DNA from: Cyprinodon diabolis
Taxonomy: Eukaryota; Chordata; Actinopteri; Cyprinodontiformes; Cyprinodontidae
Direction of reading: 5' to 3'
NCBI GenBank assembly: GCA_030533445.1
Contig: JARPUW010000025.1
Location: 62,001-126,000, forward strand
Length of the DNA: 64,000 nt
In this document: positions 1-11,300 of the stretch, in pieces
How positions within the stretch are numbered: the stretch's first letter is position 1
How the letters are laid out: each line of letters opens with the position of its first letter
Position numbers and translations under genes: made by a program
The notes under the pieces: model-generated
Told to the model about the DNA's origin: nothing
Databases searched by the model: none
What the model saw: only the letters and a program-made list of their open reading frames with translations

Positions 1-177
1 TTTCACAGTGAGATAATGCCATTTTGGCCTCTGGAGTTGTAACAGACAAACCATTAATGATACAGCCATGATCTTTTCTGGCAATCATCTAGTGCTGAAA
101 ACTAACAATATAAAGTAGATTTGAGCAGATGTTTTTGGTTCCAAGCTTCAAAACAGAAGTTGAGGCCAAAACGCTCT
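1..177. repeat. Prototype 177-bp monomer
   Basis: This unit is used as the coordinate frame for the variants below, with position 1 at 'tttcacag'. Its order is: spacer part (1-21), right dyad arm ttttggcctc (22-31), a conserved block with 'ggagttgtaacagac', 'attaat' and 'catgatc' (about 30-88), then tctaga or tctagt (88-93), 'ctaac' (102-106), 'atataaag' (108-115), 'gagcagatg' (123-131), the HindIII site (143-148) and the left dyad arm gaggccaaaa (162-171). GC is 67 of 177 bases. CpG is scarce: one per unit (acgctc), with a second in 'cgaac' units. This first unit is of the 'ctagtg' type. Confidence 0.95.
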
Positions 178-208
178 TTTCACAGTGAGATAATGCCATT
201 TTGGCCTC
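162..208. other. 10-bp inverted repeat (dyad) present in nearly every monomer
   Basis: gaggccaaaa at 162-171 and ttttggcctc at 199-208 are exact reverse complements separated by 27 bases. The arms straddle the unit start as defined here, so one dyad spans each unit junction. It is broken by a single change in only a few units, for example 'atgttggcc' near 3389, 'ttggcatc' near 17037 and 35292, 'ttttcgcc' near 18629 and 'gaggcgaaaa' near 62914. The arms could form a stem or cruciform, or bind a dimeric protein; that role is inference. Confidence 0.85.
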
Positions 209-355
209 TGGAGTTGTAACAGACAAACCATTAATGATACAGCCATGATCTTTTCTGGCAATCATCTAGAGCTGAAAACTAACAATATAAAGTAGATTTG
301 AGCAGATGTTTTTGGTTACAAGCTTCAAAACAGAAGGTTGAGGCCAAAACGCTCT
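178..355. repeat. Prototype 178-bp monomer (ttac / gaagg type)
   Basis: This unit is one base longer because it reads 'gaaggttgagg' where the 177-bp form reads 'gaagttgagg'. In the first half of the window the extra G is nearly always coupled to 'ttacaagc' instead of 'ttccaagc'. After about 31.8 kb 'ttcc' with 'gaagg' also becomes common, for example at 31860, 35760 and 59700. That suggests recombinant units. The extra base shifts the phase of the 59-codon frame that 177-bp units otherwise keep. Confidence 0.93.
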
Positions 356-886
356 TTTCAAAGTGAGATAATGCCATTTTGGCCTCTGGAGTTGTAACAG
401 ACAAACCATTAATGATACAGCCATGATCTTTTCTGGCAATCATCTAGAGCTGAAAACTAACAATATAAAGTAGATTTGAGCAGATGTTTTTGGTTCCAAG
501 CTTCAAAACAGAAGTTGAGGCCAAAACGCTCTTTTCACAGTGAGATAATGCCATTTTGGCCTCTGGAGTTGTAACAGACAAACCATTAATGATACAGCCA
601 TGATCTTTTCTGGCAATCATCTAGAGCTGAAAACGAACAATATAAAGTAGATTTGAGCAGATGTTTTTGGTTCCAAGCTTCAAAACAGAAGTTGAGGCCA
701 AAACGCTCTTTTCACAGTGAGATAATGCCATTTTGGCCTCTGGAGTTGTAACAGACAAACCATTAATGATACAGCCATGATCTTTTCTGGCAATCATCTA
801 GAGCTGAAAACTAACAATATAAAGTAGATTTGAGCAGATGTTTATGGTTCCAAGCTTCAAAACAGAAGTTGAGGCCAAAACGCTCA

Positions 887-2656
887 TTTTACAGTGAGAT
901 AATGCCATTTTGGCCTCTGGAGTTGTAACAGACAAACCATTAATGATACAGCCATGATCTTTTCTGGCAATCATCTAGTGCTGAAAACTAACAATATAAA
1001 GTAGATTTGAGCAGATGTTTTTGGTTCCAAGCTTCAAAACAGAAGTTGAGGCCAAAACGCTCTTTTCACAGTGAGATAATGCCATTTTGGCCTCTGGAGT
1101 TGTAACAGACAAACCATTAATGATACAGCCATGATCTTTTCTGGCAATCATCTAGAGCTGAAAACTAACAATATAAAGTAGATTTGAGCAGAAGTTTTTG
1201 GTTCCAAGCTTCAAAACAGAAGTTGAGGCCAAAACGCTCTTTTCACAGTGAGATAATGCCATTTTGGCCTCTGGAGTTGTAACAGACAAACCATTAATGA
1301 TACAGCCATGATCTTTTCTGGCAATCATCTAGAGCTGAAAACTAACAATATAAAGTAGATTTGAGCAGAAGTTTTTGCTTCCAAGCTTCAAAACAGAAGT
1401 TGAGGCCAAAACGCTCTTTTCACAGTGAGATAATGCCATTTTGGCCTCTGGAGTTGTAACAGACAAACCATTAATGATACAGCCATGATCTTTTCTGGCA
1501 ATCATCTAGAGCTGAAAACTAACAATATAAAGTAGATTTGAGCAGATGTTTTTGGTTCCAAGCTTCAAAACAGAAGTTGAGGCCAAAACGCTCTTTTCAC
1601 AGTGAGATAATGCCATTTTGGCCTCTGGAGTTGTAACAGACAAACCATTAATGATACAGCCATGATCTTTTCTGGCAATCATCTAGAGCTGAAAACTAAC
1701 AATATAAAGTAGATTTGAGCAGATGTTTATGGTTCCAAGCTTCAAAACAGAAGTTGAGGCCAAAACGCTCATTTTACAGTGAGATAATGCCATTTTGGCC
1801 TCTGGAGTTGTAACAGACAAACCATTAATGATACAGCCATGATCTTTTCTGGCAATCATCTAGTGCTGAAAACTAACAATATAAAGTAGATTTGAGCAGA
1901 TGTTTTTGGTTCCAAGCTTCAAAACAGAAGTTGAGGCCAAAACGCTCTTTTCACAGTGAGATAATGCCATTTTGGCCTCTGGAGTTGTAACAGACAAACC
2001 ATTAATGATACAGCCATGATCTTTTCTGGCAATCATCTAGAGCTGAAAACTAACAATATAAAGTAGATTTGAGCAGAAGTTTTTGGTTCCAAGCTTCAAA
2101 ACAGAAGTTGAGGCCAAAACGCTCTTTTCACAGTGAGATAATGCCATTTTGGCCTCTGGAGTTGTAACAGACAAACCATTAATGATACAGCCATGATCTT
2201 TTCTGGCAATCATCTAGAGCTGAAAACTAACAATATAAAGTAGATTTGAGCAGAAGTTTTTGCTTCCAAGCTTCAAAACAGAAGTTGAGGCCAAAACGCT
2301 CTTTTCACAGTGAGATAATGCCATTTTGGCCTCTGGAGTTGTAACAGACAAACCATTAATGATACAGCCATGATCTTTTCTGGCAATCATCTAGAGCTGA
2401 AAACTAACAATATAAAGTAGATTTGAGCAGATGTTTTTGGTTCCAAGCTTCAAAACAGAAGTTGAGGCCAAAACGCTCTTTTCACAGTGAGATAATGCCA
2501 TTTTGGCCTCTGGAGTTGTAACAGACAAACCATTAATGATACAGCCATGATCTTTTCTGGCAATCATCTAGAGCTGAAAACTAACAATATAAAGTAGATT
2601 TGAGCAGATGTTTATGGTTCCAAGCTTCAAAACAGAAGTTGAGGCCAAAACGCTCA
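887..2656. repeat. 5-monomer higher-order repeat, two tandem copies (885 bp each)
   Basis: Copies are 887-1771 and 1772-2656. Each has the order: ctagtg unit, 'gaagtttttgg' unit, 'gaagtttttgctt' unit, plain 'gatgtttttggttcc' unit, and 'gatgtttatgg' unit ending in 'cgctcatttt'. The 'cgctcatttt' marker recurs at 881, 1766 and 2651, exactly 885 bp apart. 885 is five times 177, so no 178-bp unit is present. The 'gaagtttttgctt' unit was not seen elsewhere in the window. After the second copy the expected 'ctagtg' unit is missing, which marks a junction at 2656/2657. Confidence 0.93.
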
Positions 2657-5600
2657 TTTTACAGTGAGATAATGCCATTTTGGCCTCTGGAGTTGTAACA
2701 GACAAACCATTAATGATACAGCCATGATCTTTTCTGGCAATCATCTAGAGCTGAAAACTAACAATATAAAGTAGATTTGAGCAGAAGTTTTTGGTTCCAA
2801 GCTTCAAAACAGAAGTTGAGGCCAAAACGCTCTTTTCACAGTGAGATAATGCCATTTTGGCCTCTGGAGTTGTAACAGACAAACCATTAATGATACAGCC
2901 ATGATCTTTTCTGGCAATCATCTAGAGCTGAAAACTAAAAATATAAAGTAGATTTGAGCAGATGTTTTTGGTTACAAGCTTCAAAACAGAAGGTTGAGGC
3001 CAAAACGCTCTTTTCACGGTGAGATAGTGCCATTTTGGCCTCTGGAGTTGTAACAGACAAACCATTAATGATACAGCCATGATCTTTTCTGGCAATCATC
3101 TAGAGCTGAAAACTAACAATATAAAGTAGATTTGAGCAGATGTTTTTGGTTCCAAGCTTCAAAACAGAAGTTGAGGCCAAAACGCTCTTTTCACAGTGAG
3201 ATAATGCCATTTTGGCCTCTGGAGTTGTAACAGACAAACCATTAATGATACAGCCATGATCTTTTCTGGCAATCATCTAGAGCTGAAAACTAACAATATA
3301 AAGTAGATTTGAGCAGATGTTTTTGGTTACAAGCTTCAAAACAGAAGGTTGAGGCCAAAACGCTCTTTTCACAGTGAGATAATGCCATGTTGGCCTCTGG
3401 AGTTGTAACAGACAAACCATTAATGATACAGCCATGATCTTTTCTGGCAATCATCTAGAGCTGAAAACTAACAATATAAAGTAGATTTGAGCAGATGTTT
3501 ATGGTTCCAAGCTTCAAAACAGAAGTTGAGGCCAAAACGCTCATTTCACAGTGAGATAATGCCATTTTGGCCTCTGGAGTTGTAACAGACAAACCATTAA
3601 TGATACAGCCATGATCTTTTCTGGCAATCATCTAGTGCTGAAAACTAACAATATAAAGTAGATTTGAGCAGATGTTTTTGGTTCCAAGCTTCAAAACAGA
3701 AGTTGAGGCCAAAACGCTCTTTTCACAGTGAGATAATGCCATTTTGGCCTCTGGAGTTGTAACAGACAAACCATTAATGATACAGCCATGATCTTTTCTG
3801 GCAATCATCTAGAGCTGAAAACGAACAATATAAAGTAGATTTGAGCAGATGTTTTTGGTTCCAAGCTTCAAAACAGAAGTTGAGGCCAAAAAGCTCTTTT
3901 CACAGTGAGATAATGCCATTTTGGCCTCTGGAGTTGTAACAGACAAACCATTAATGATACAGCCATGATCTTTTCTGGCAATCATCTAGAGCTGAAAACT
4001 AACAATATAAAGTAGATTTGAGCAGATGTTTATGGTTCCAAGCTTCAAAACAGAAGTTGAGGCCAAAACGCTCATTTTACAGTGAGATAATGCCATTTTG
4101 GCCTCTGGAGTTGTAACAGACAAACCATTAATGATACAGCCATGATCTTTTCTGGCAATCATCTAGTGCTGAAAACTAACAATATAAAGTAGATTTGAGC
4201 AGATGTTTTTGGTTCCAAGCTTCAAAACAGAAGTTGAGGCCAAAACGCTCTTTTCACAGTGAGATAATGCCATTTTGGCCTCTGGAGTTGTAACAGACAA
4301 ACCATTAATGATACAGCCATGATCTTTTCTGGCAATCATCTAGAGCTGAAAACTAACAATATAAAGTAGATTTGAGCAGAAGTTTTTGGTTCCAAGCTTC
4401 AAAACAGAAGTTGAGGCCAAAACGCTCTTTTCACAGTGAGATAATGCCATTTTGGCCTCTGGAGTTGTAACAGACAAACCATTAATGATACAGCCATGAT
4501 CTTTTCTGGCAATCATCTAGAGCTGAAAACTAAAAATATAAAGTAGATTTGAGCAGATGTTTTTGGTTACAAGCTTCAAAACAGAAGTTGAGGCCAAAAC
4601 GCTCTTTTCACAGTGAGATAATGCCATTTTGGCCTCTGGAGTTGTAACAGACAAACCATTAATGATACAGCCATGATCTTTTCTGGCAATCATCTAGAGC
4701 TGAAAACTAACAATATAAAGTAGATTTGAGCAGATGTTTTTGGTTCCAAGCTTCAAAACAGAAGTTGAGGCCAAAACGCTCTTTTCACAGTGAGATAATG
4801 CCATTTTGGCCTCTGGAGTTGTAACAGACAAACCATTAATGATACAGCCATGATCTTTTCTGGCAATCATCTAGAGCTGAAAACTAACAATATAAAGTAG
4901 ATTTGAGCAGATGTTTATGGTTCCAAGCTTCAAAACAGAAGTTGAGGCCAAAACGCTCATTTTACAGTGAGATAATGCCATTTTGGCCTCTGGAGTTGTA
5001 AAAGACAAACCATTAATGATACAGCCATGATCTTTTCTGGCAATCATCTAGTGCTGAAAACTAACAATATAAAGTAGATTTGAGCAGATGTTTTTGGTTC
5101 CAAGCTTCAAAACAGAAGTTGAGGCCAAAACGCTCTTTTCACAGTGAGATAATGCCATTTTGGCCTCTGGAGTTGTAACAGACAAACCATTAATGATACA
5201 GCCATGATCTTTTCTGGCAATCATCTAGAGCTGAAAACTAAAAATATAAAGTAGATTTGAGCAGATGTTTTTGGTTACAAGCTTCAAAACAGAAGGTTGA
5301 GGCCAAAACGCTCTTTTCACGGTGAGATAGTGCCATTTTGGCCTCTGGAGTTGTAACAGACAAACCATTAATGATACAGCCATGATCTTTTCTGGCAATC
5401 ATCTAGAGCTGAAAACTAACAATATAAAGTAGATTTGAGCAGATGTTTTTGGTTCCAAGCTTCAAAACAGAAGTTGAGGCCAAAACGCTCTTTTCACAGT
5501 GAGATAATGCCATTTTGGCCTCTGGAGTTGTAACAGACAAACCATTAATGATACAGCCATGATCTTTTCTGGCAATCATCTAGAGCTGAAAACTAACAAT

Positions 5601-8327
5601 ATAAAGTAGATTTGAGCAGATGTTTTTGGTTACAAGCTTCAAAACAGAAGGTTGAGGCCAAAACGCTCTTTTCACAGTGAGATAATGCCATGTTGGCCTC
5701 TGGAGTTGTAACAGACAAACCATTAATGATACAGCCATGATCTTTTCTGGCAATCATCTAGAGCTGAAAACTAACAATATAAAGTAGATTTGAGCAGATG
5801 TTTATGGTTCCAAGCTTCAAAACAGAAGTTGAGGCCAAAACGCTCATTTCACAGTGAGATAATGCCATTTTGGCCTCTGGAGTTGTAACAGACAAACCAT
5901 TAATGATACAGCCATGATCTTTTCTGGCAATCATCTAGAGCTGAAAACGAACAATATAAAGTAGATTTGAGCAGATGTTTTTGGTTACAAGCTTCAAAAC
6001 AGAAGGTTGAGGCCAAAACGCTCTTTTCACAATGAGATAATGCCATTTTGGCCTCTGGAGTTGTAACAGACAAACCATTAATGATACAGCCATGATCTTT
6101 TCTGGCAATCATCTAGAGCTGAAAACTAACAATATAAAGTAGATTTGAGCAGATGTTTTTGGTTCCAAGCTTCAAAACAGAAGTTGAGGCCAAAACGCTC
6201 TTTTCACAGTGAGATAATGCCATTTTGGCCTCTGGAGTTGTAACAGACAAACCATTAATGATACAGCCATGATCTTTTCTGGCAATCATCTAGAGCTGAA
6301 AACTAACAATATAAAGTAGATTTGAGCAGATGTTTTTGGTTCCAAGCTTCAAAACAGAAGTTGAGGCCAAAACGCTCTTTTCACAGTGAGATAATGCCAT
6401 TTTGGCCTCTGGAGTTGTAACAGACAAACCATTAATGATACAGCCATGATCTTTTCTGGCAATCATCTAGAGCTGAAAACTAACAATATAAAGTAGATTT
6501 GAGCAGATGTTTTTGGTTCCAAGCTTCAAAACAGAAGTTGAGGCCAAAAAGCTTTTTTCACAGTGAGATAATGCCATTTTGGCCTCTGGAGTTGTAACAG
6601 ACAAACCATTAATGATACAGCCATGATCTTTTCTGGCAATCATCTAGAGCTGAAAACTAACAATATAAAGTAGATTTGAGCAGAAGTTTTTGGTTCCAAG
6701 CTTCAAAACAGAAGTTGAGGCCAAAACGCTCTTTTCACAGTGAGATAATGCCATTTTGGCCTCTGGAGTTGTAACAGACAAACCATTAATGATACAGCCA
6801 TGATCTTTTCTGGCAATCATCTAGAGCTGAAAACTAAAAATATAAAGTAGATTTGAGCAGATGTTTTTGGTTACAAGCTTCAAAACAGAAGTTGAGGCCA
6901 AAACGCTCTTTTCACAGTGAGATAATGCCATTTTGGCCTCTGGAGTTGTAACAGACAAACCATTAATGATACAGCCATGATCTTTTCTGGCAATCATCTA
7001 GAGCTGAAAACTAACAATATAAAGTAGATTTGAGCAGATGTTTTTGGTTCCAAGCTTCAAAACAGAAGTTGAGGCCAAAACGCTCTTTTCACAGTGAGAT
7101 AATGCCATTTTGGCCTCTGGAGTTGTAACAGACAAACCATTAATGATACAGCCATGATCTTTTCTGGCAATCATCTAGAGCTGAAAACTAACAATATAAA
7201 GTAGATTTGAGCAGATGTTTTTGGTTCCAAGCTTCAAAACAGAAGTTGAGGCCAAAAAGCTCTTTTCACAGTGAGATAATGCCATTTTGGCCTCTGGAGT
7301 TGTAACAGACAAACCATTAATGATACAGCCATGATCTTTTCTGGCAATCATCTAGAGCTGAAAACTAACAATATAAAGTAGATTTGAGCAGATGTTTATG
7401 GTTCCAAGCTTCAAAACAGAAGTTGAGGCCAAAACGCTCATTTTACAGTGAGATAATGCCATTTTGGCCTCTGGAGTTGTAACAGACAAACCATTAATGA
7501 TACAGCCATGATCTTTTCTGGCAATCATCTAGTGCTGAAAACTAACAATATAAAGTAGATTTGAGCAGATGTTTTTGGTTCCAAGCTTCAAAACAGAAGT
7601 TGAGGCCAAAACGCTCTTTTCACAGTGAGATAATGCCATTTTGGCCTCTGGAGTTGTAACAGACAAACCATTAATGATACAGCCATGATCTTTTCTGGCA
7701 ATCATCTAGAGCTGAAAACTAACAATATAAAGTAGATTTGAGCAGATGTTTTTGGTTACAAGCTTCAAAACAGAAGGTTGAGGCCAAAACGCTCTTTTCA
7801 CAATGAGATAATGCCATTTTGGCCTCTGGAGTTGTAACAGACAAACCATTAATGATACAGCCATGATCTTTTCTGGCAATCATCTAGAGCTGAAAACTAA
7901 CAATATAAAGTAGATTTGAGCAGATGTTTTTTGGTTCCAAGCTTCAAAACAGAAGTTGAGGCCAAAACGCTCTTTTCACAGTGAGATAATGCCATTTTGG
8001 CCTCTGGAGTTGTAACAGACAAACCATTAATGATACAGCCATGATCTTTTCTGGCAATCATCTAGAGCTGAAAACTAACAATATAAAGTAGATTTGAGCA
8101 GATGTTTTTGGTTCCAAGCTTCAAAACAGAAGTTGAGGCCAAAACGCTCTTTTCACAGTGAGATAATGCCATTTTGGCCTCTGGAGTTGTAACAGACAAA
8201 CCATTAATGATACAGCCATGATCTTTTCTGGCAATCATCTAGAGCTGAAAACTAACAATATAAAGTAGATTTGAGCAGATGTTTTTGGTTCCAAGCTTCA
8301 AAACAGAAGTTGAGGCCAAAAAGCTTT
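2657..8327. repeat. 32-monomer higher-order repeat, copy 1 (5671 bp)
   Basis: Thirty-two units, six of them 178 bp, plus one extra T in a run near 7927 (32 x 177 + 7 = 5671). Markers are repeated 5671 bp later: 'cacggtgagatagtg' at 3015 and 5318 goes to 8686 and 10989, 'cacaatgag' at 6028 goes to 11699, and 'aagctttttt' at 6551 goes to 12222. Sub-structure is visible inside: the cggtgagatagtg marker repeats after 2303 bp (13 units) and the 'cacaatgag' marker at 6028 repeats at 7799 (10 units). Confidence 0.92.
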
Positions 8328-11300
8328 TTTCACAGTGAGATAATGCCATTTTGGCCTCTGGAGTTGTAACAGACAAACCATTAATGATACAGCCATGATC
8401 TTTTCTGGCAATCATCTAGAGCTGAAAACTAACAATATAAAGTAGATTTGAGCAGAAGTTTTTGGTTCCAAGCTTCAAAACAGAAGTTGAGGCCAAAACG
8501 CTCTTTTCACAGTGAGATAATGCCATTTTGGCCTCTGGAGTTGTAACAGACAAACCATTAATGATACAGCCATGATCTTTTCTGGCAATCATCTAGAGCT
8601 GAAAACTAAAAATATAAAGTAGATTTGAGCAGATGTTTTTGGTTACAAGCTTCAAAACAGAAGGTTGAGGCCAAAACGCTCTTTTCACGGTGAGATAGTG
8701 CCATTTTGGCCTCTGGAGTTGTAACAGACAAACCATTAATGATACAGCCATGATCTTTTCTGGCAATCATCTAGAGCTGAAAACTAACAATATAAAGTAG
8801 ATTTGAGCAGATGTTTTTGGTTCCAAGCTTCAAAACAGAAGTTGAGGCCAAAACGCTCTTTTCACAGTGAGATAATGCCATTTTGGCCTCTGGAGTTGTA
8901 ACAGACAAACCATTAATGATACAGCCATGATCTTTTCTGGCAATCATCTAGAGCTGAAAACTAACAATATAAAGTAGATTTGAGCAGATGTTTTTGGTTA
9001 CAAGCTTCAAAACAGAAGGTTGAGGCCAAAACGCTCTTTTCACAGTGAGATAATGCCATGTTGGCCTCTGGAGTTGTAACAGACAAACCATTAATGATAC
9101 AGCCATGATCTTTTCTGGCAATCATCTAGAGCTGAAAACTAACAATATAAAGTAGATTTGAGCAGATGTTTATGGTTCCAAGCTTCAAAACAGAAGTTGA
9201 GGCCAAAACGCTCATTTCACAGTGAGATAATGCCATTTTGGCCTCTGGAGTTGTAACAGACAAACCATTAATGATACAGCCATGATCTTTTCTGGCAATC
9301 ATCTAGTGCTGAAAACTAACAATATAAAGTAGATTTGAGCAGATGTTTTTGGTTCCAAGCTTCAAAACAGAAGTTGAGGCCAAAACGCTCTTTTCACAGT
9401 GAGATAATGCCATTTTGGCCTCTGGAGTTGTAACAGACAAACCATTAATGATACAGCCATGATCTTTTCTGGCAATCATCTAGAGCTGAAAACGAACAAT
9501 ATAAAGTAGATTTGAGCAGATGTTTTTGGTTCCAAGCTTCAAAACAGAAGTTGAGGCCAAAAAGCTCTTTTCACAGTGAGATAATGCCATTTTGGCCTCT
9601 GGAGTTGTAACAGACAAACCATTAATGATACAGCCATGATCTTTTCTGGCAATCATCTAGAGCTGAAAACTAACAATATAAAGTAGATTTGAGCAGATGT
9701 TTATGGTTCCAAGCTTCAAAACAGAAGTTGAGGCCAAAACGCTCATTTTACAGTGAGATAATGCCATTTTGGCCTCTGGAGTTGTAACAGACAAACCATT
9801 AATGATACAGCCATGATCTTTTCTGGCAATCATCTAGTGCTGAAAACTAACAATATAAAGTAGATTTGAGCAGATGTTTTTGGTTACAAGCTTCAAAACA
9901 GAAGTTGAGGCCAAAACGCTCTTTTCACAGTGAGATAATGCCATTTTGGCCTCTGGAGTTGTAACAGACAAACCATTAATGATACAGCCATGATCTTTTC
10001 TGGCAATCATCTAGAGCTGAAAACTAACAATATAAAGTAGATTTGAGCAGAAGTTTTTGGTTCCAAGCTTCAAAACAGAAGTTGAGGCCAAAACGCTCTT
10101 TTCACAGTGAGATAATGCCATTTTGGCCTCTGGAGTTGTAACAGACAAACCATTAATGATACAGCCATGATCTTTTCTGGCAATCATCTAGAGCTGAAAA
10201 CTAAAAATATAAAGTAGATTTGAGCAGATGTTTTTGGTTACAAGCTTCAAAACAGAAGTTGAGGCCAAAACGCTCTTTTCACAGTGAGATAATGCCATTT
10301 TGGCCTCTGGAGTTGTAACAGACAAACCATTAATGATACAGCCATGATCTTTTCTGGCAATCATCTAGAGCTGAAAACTAACAATATAAAGTAGATTTGA
10401 GCAGATGTTTTTGGTTCCAAGCTTCAAAACAGAAGTTGAGGCCAAAACGCTCTTTTCACAGTGAGATAATGCCATTTTGGCCTCTGGAGTTGTAACAGAC
10501 AAACCATTAATGATACAGCCATGATCTTTTCTGGCAATCATCTAGAGCTGAAAACTAACAATATAAAGTAGATTTGAGCAGATGTTTATGGTTCCAAGCT
10601 TCAAAACAGAAGTTGAGGCCAAAACGCTCATTTTACAGTGAGATAATGCCATTTTGGCCTCTGGAGTTGTAACAGACAAACCATTAATGATACAGCCATG
10701 ATCTTTTCTGGCAATCATCTAGTGCTGAAAACTAACAATATAAAGTAGATTTGAGCAGATGTTTTTGGTTCCAAGCTTCAAAACAGAAGTTGAGGCCAAA
10801 ACGCTCTTTTCACAGTGAGATAATGCCATTTTGGCCTCTGGAGTTGTAACAGACAAACCATTAATGATACAGCCATGATCTTTTCTGGCAATCATCTAGA
10901 GCTGAAAACTAAAAATATAAAGTAGATTTGAGCAGATGTTTTTGGTTACAAGCTTCAAAACAGAAGGTTGAGGCCAAAACGCTCTTTTCACGGTGAGATA
11001 GTGCCATTTTGGCCTCTGGAGTTGTAACAGACAAACCATTAATGATACAGCCATGATCTTTTCTGGCAATCATCTAGAGCTGAAAACTAACAATATAAAG
11101 TAGATTTGAGCAGATGTTTTTGGTTCCAAGCTTCAAAACAGAAGTTGAGGCCAAAACGCTCTTTTCACAGTGAGATAATGCCATTTTGGCCTCTGGAGTT
11201 GTAACAGACAAACCATTAATGATACAGCCATGATCTTTTCTGGCAATCATCTAGAGCTGAAAACTAACAATATAAAGTAGATTTGAGCAGATGTTTTTGG

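Larger units (their letters stand above)
1..886. repeat. Five leading monomers, no internal duplication
   Basis: The unit types in order are: ctagtg; ctagag with ttac and gaagg; ctagag with a private 'tttcaaag' at its start (356-363); cgaac; and a 'tttatgg' unit ending in 'acgctcattttac'. The last of these is followed by a 'ctagtg' unit, the usual pairing in this array. The true edge of the array lies upstream of the window. Confidence 0.8.

Noticed and set aside
65..86. Short hairpin atgat/atcat within the monomer
   Set aside because: The arms are only 5 bp with an 11-base loop. It is not distinguishable from chance in AT-rich DNA, unlike the 10-bp dyad.
105..116. TATA-like 'caatataaagta' in each monomer as a possible promoter
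   Set aside because: It sits in an AT-rich unit repeated about 361 times with no associated gene or initiator. Satellite transcription is possible but the sequence alone does not support it.
5900..6112. Minus-strand 70-codon open frame, repeated about two dozen times across the window
   Set aside because: It arises wherever a 'cgaac' unit replaces 'ctaac', which removes a stop on the minus strand. It then runs through the extra G of the gaagg unit and ends at the stop just before the next ATG. It is a by-product of the satellite, with no domain, no Kozak or promoter logic and no independent codon pattern.
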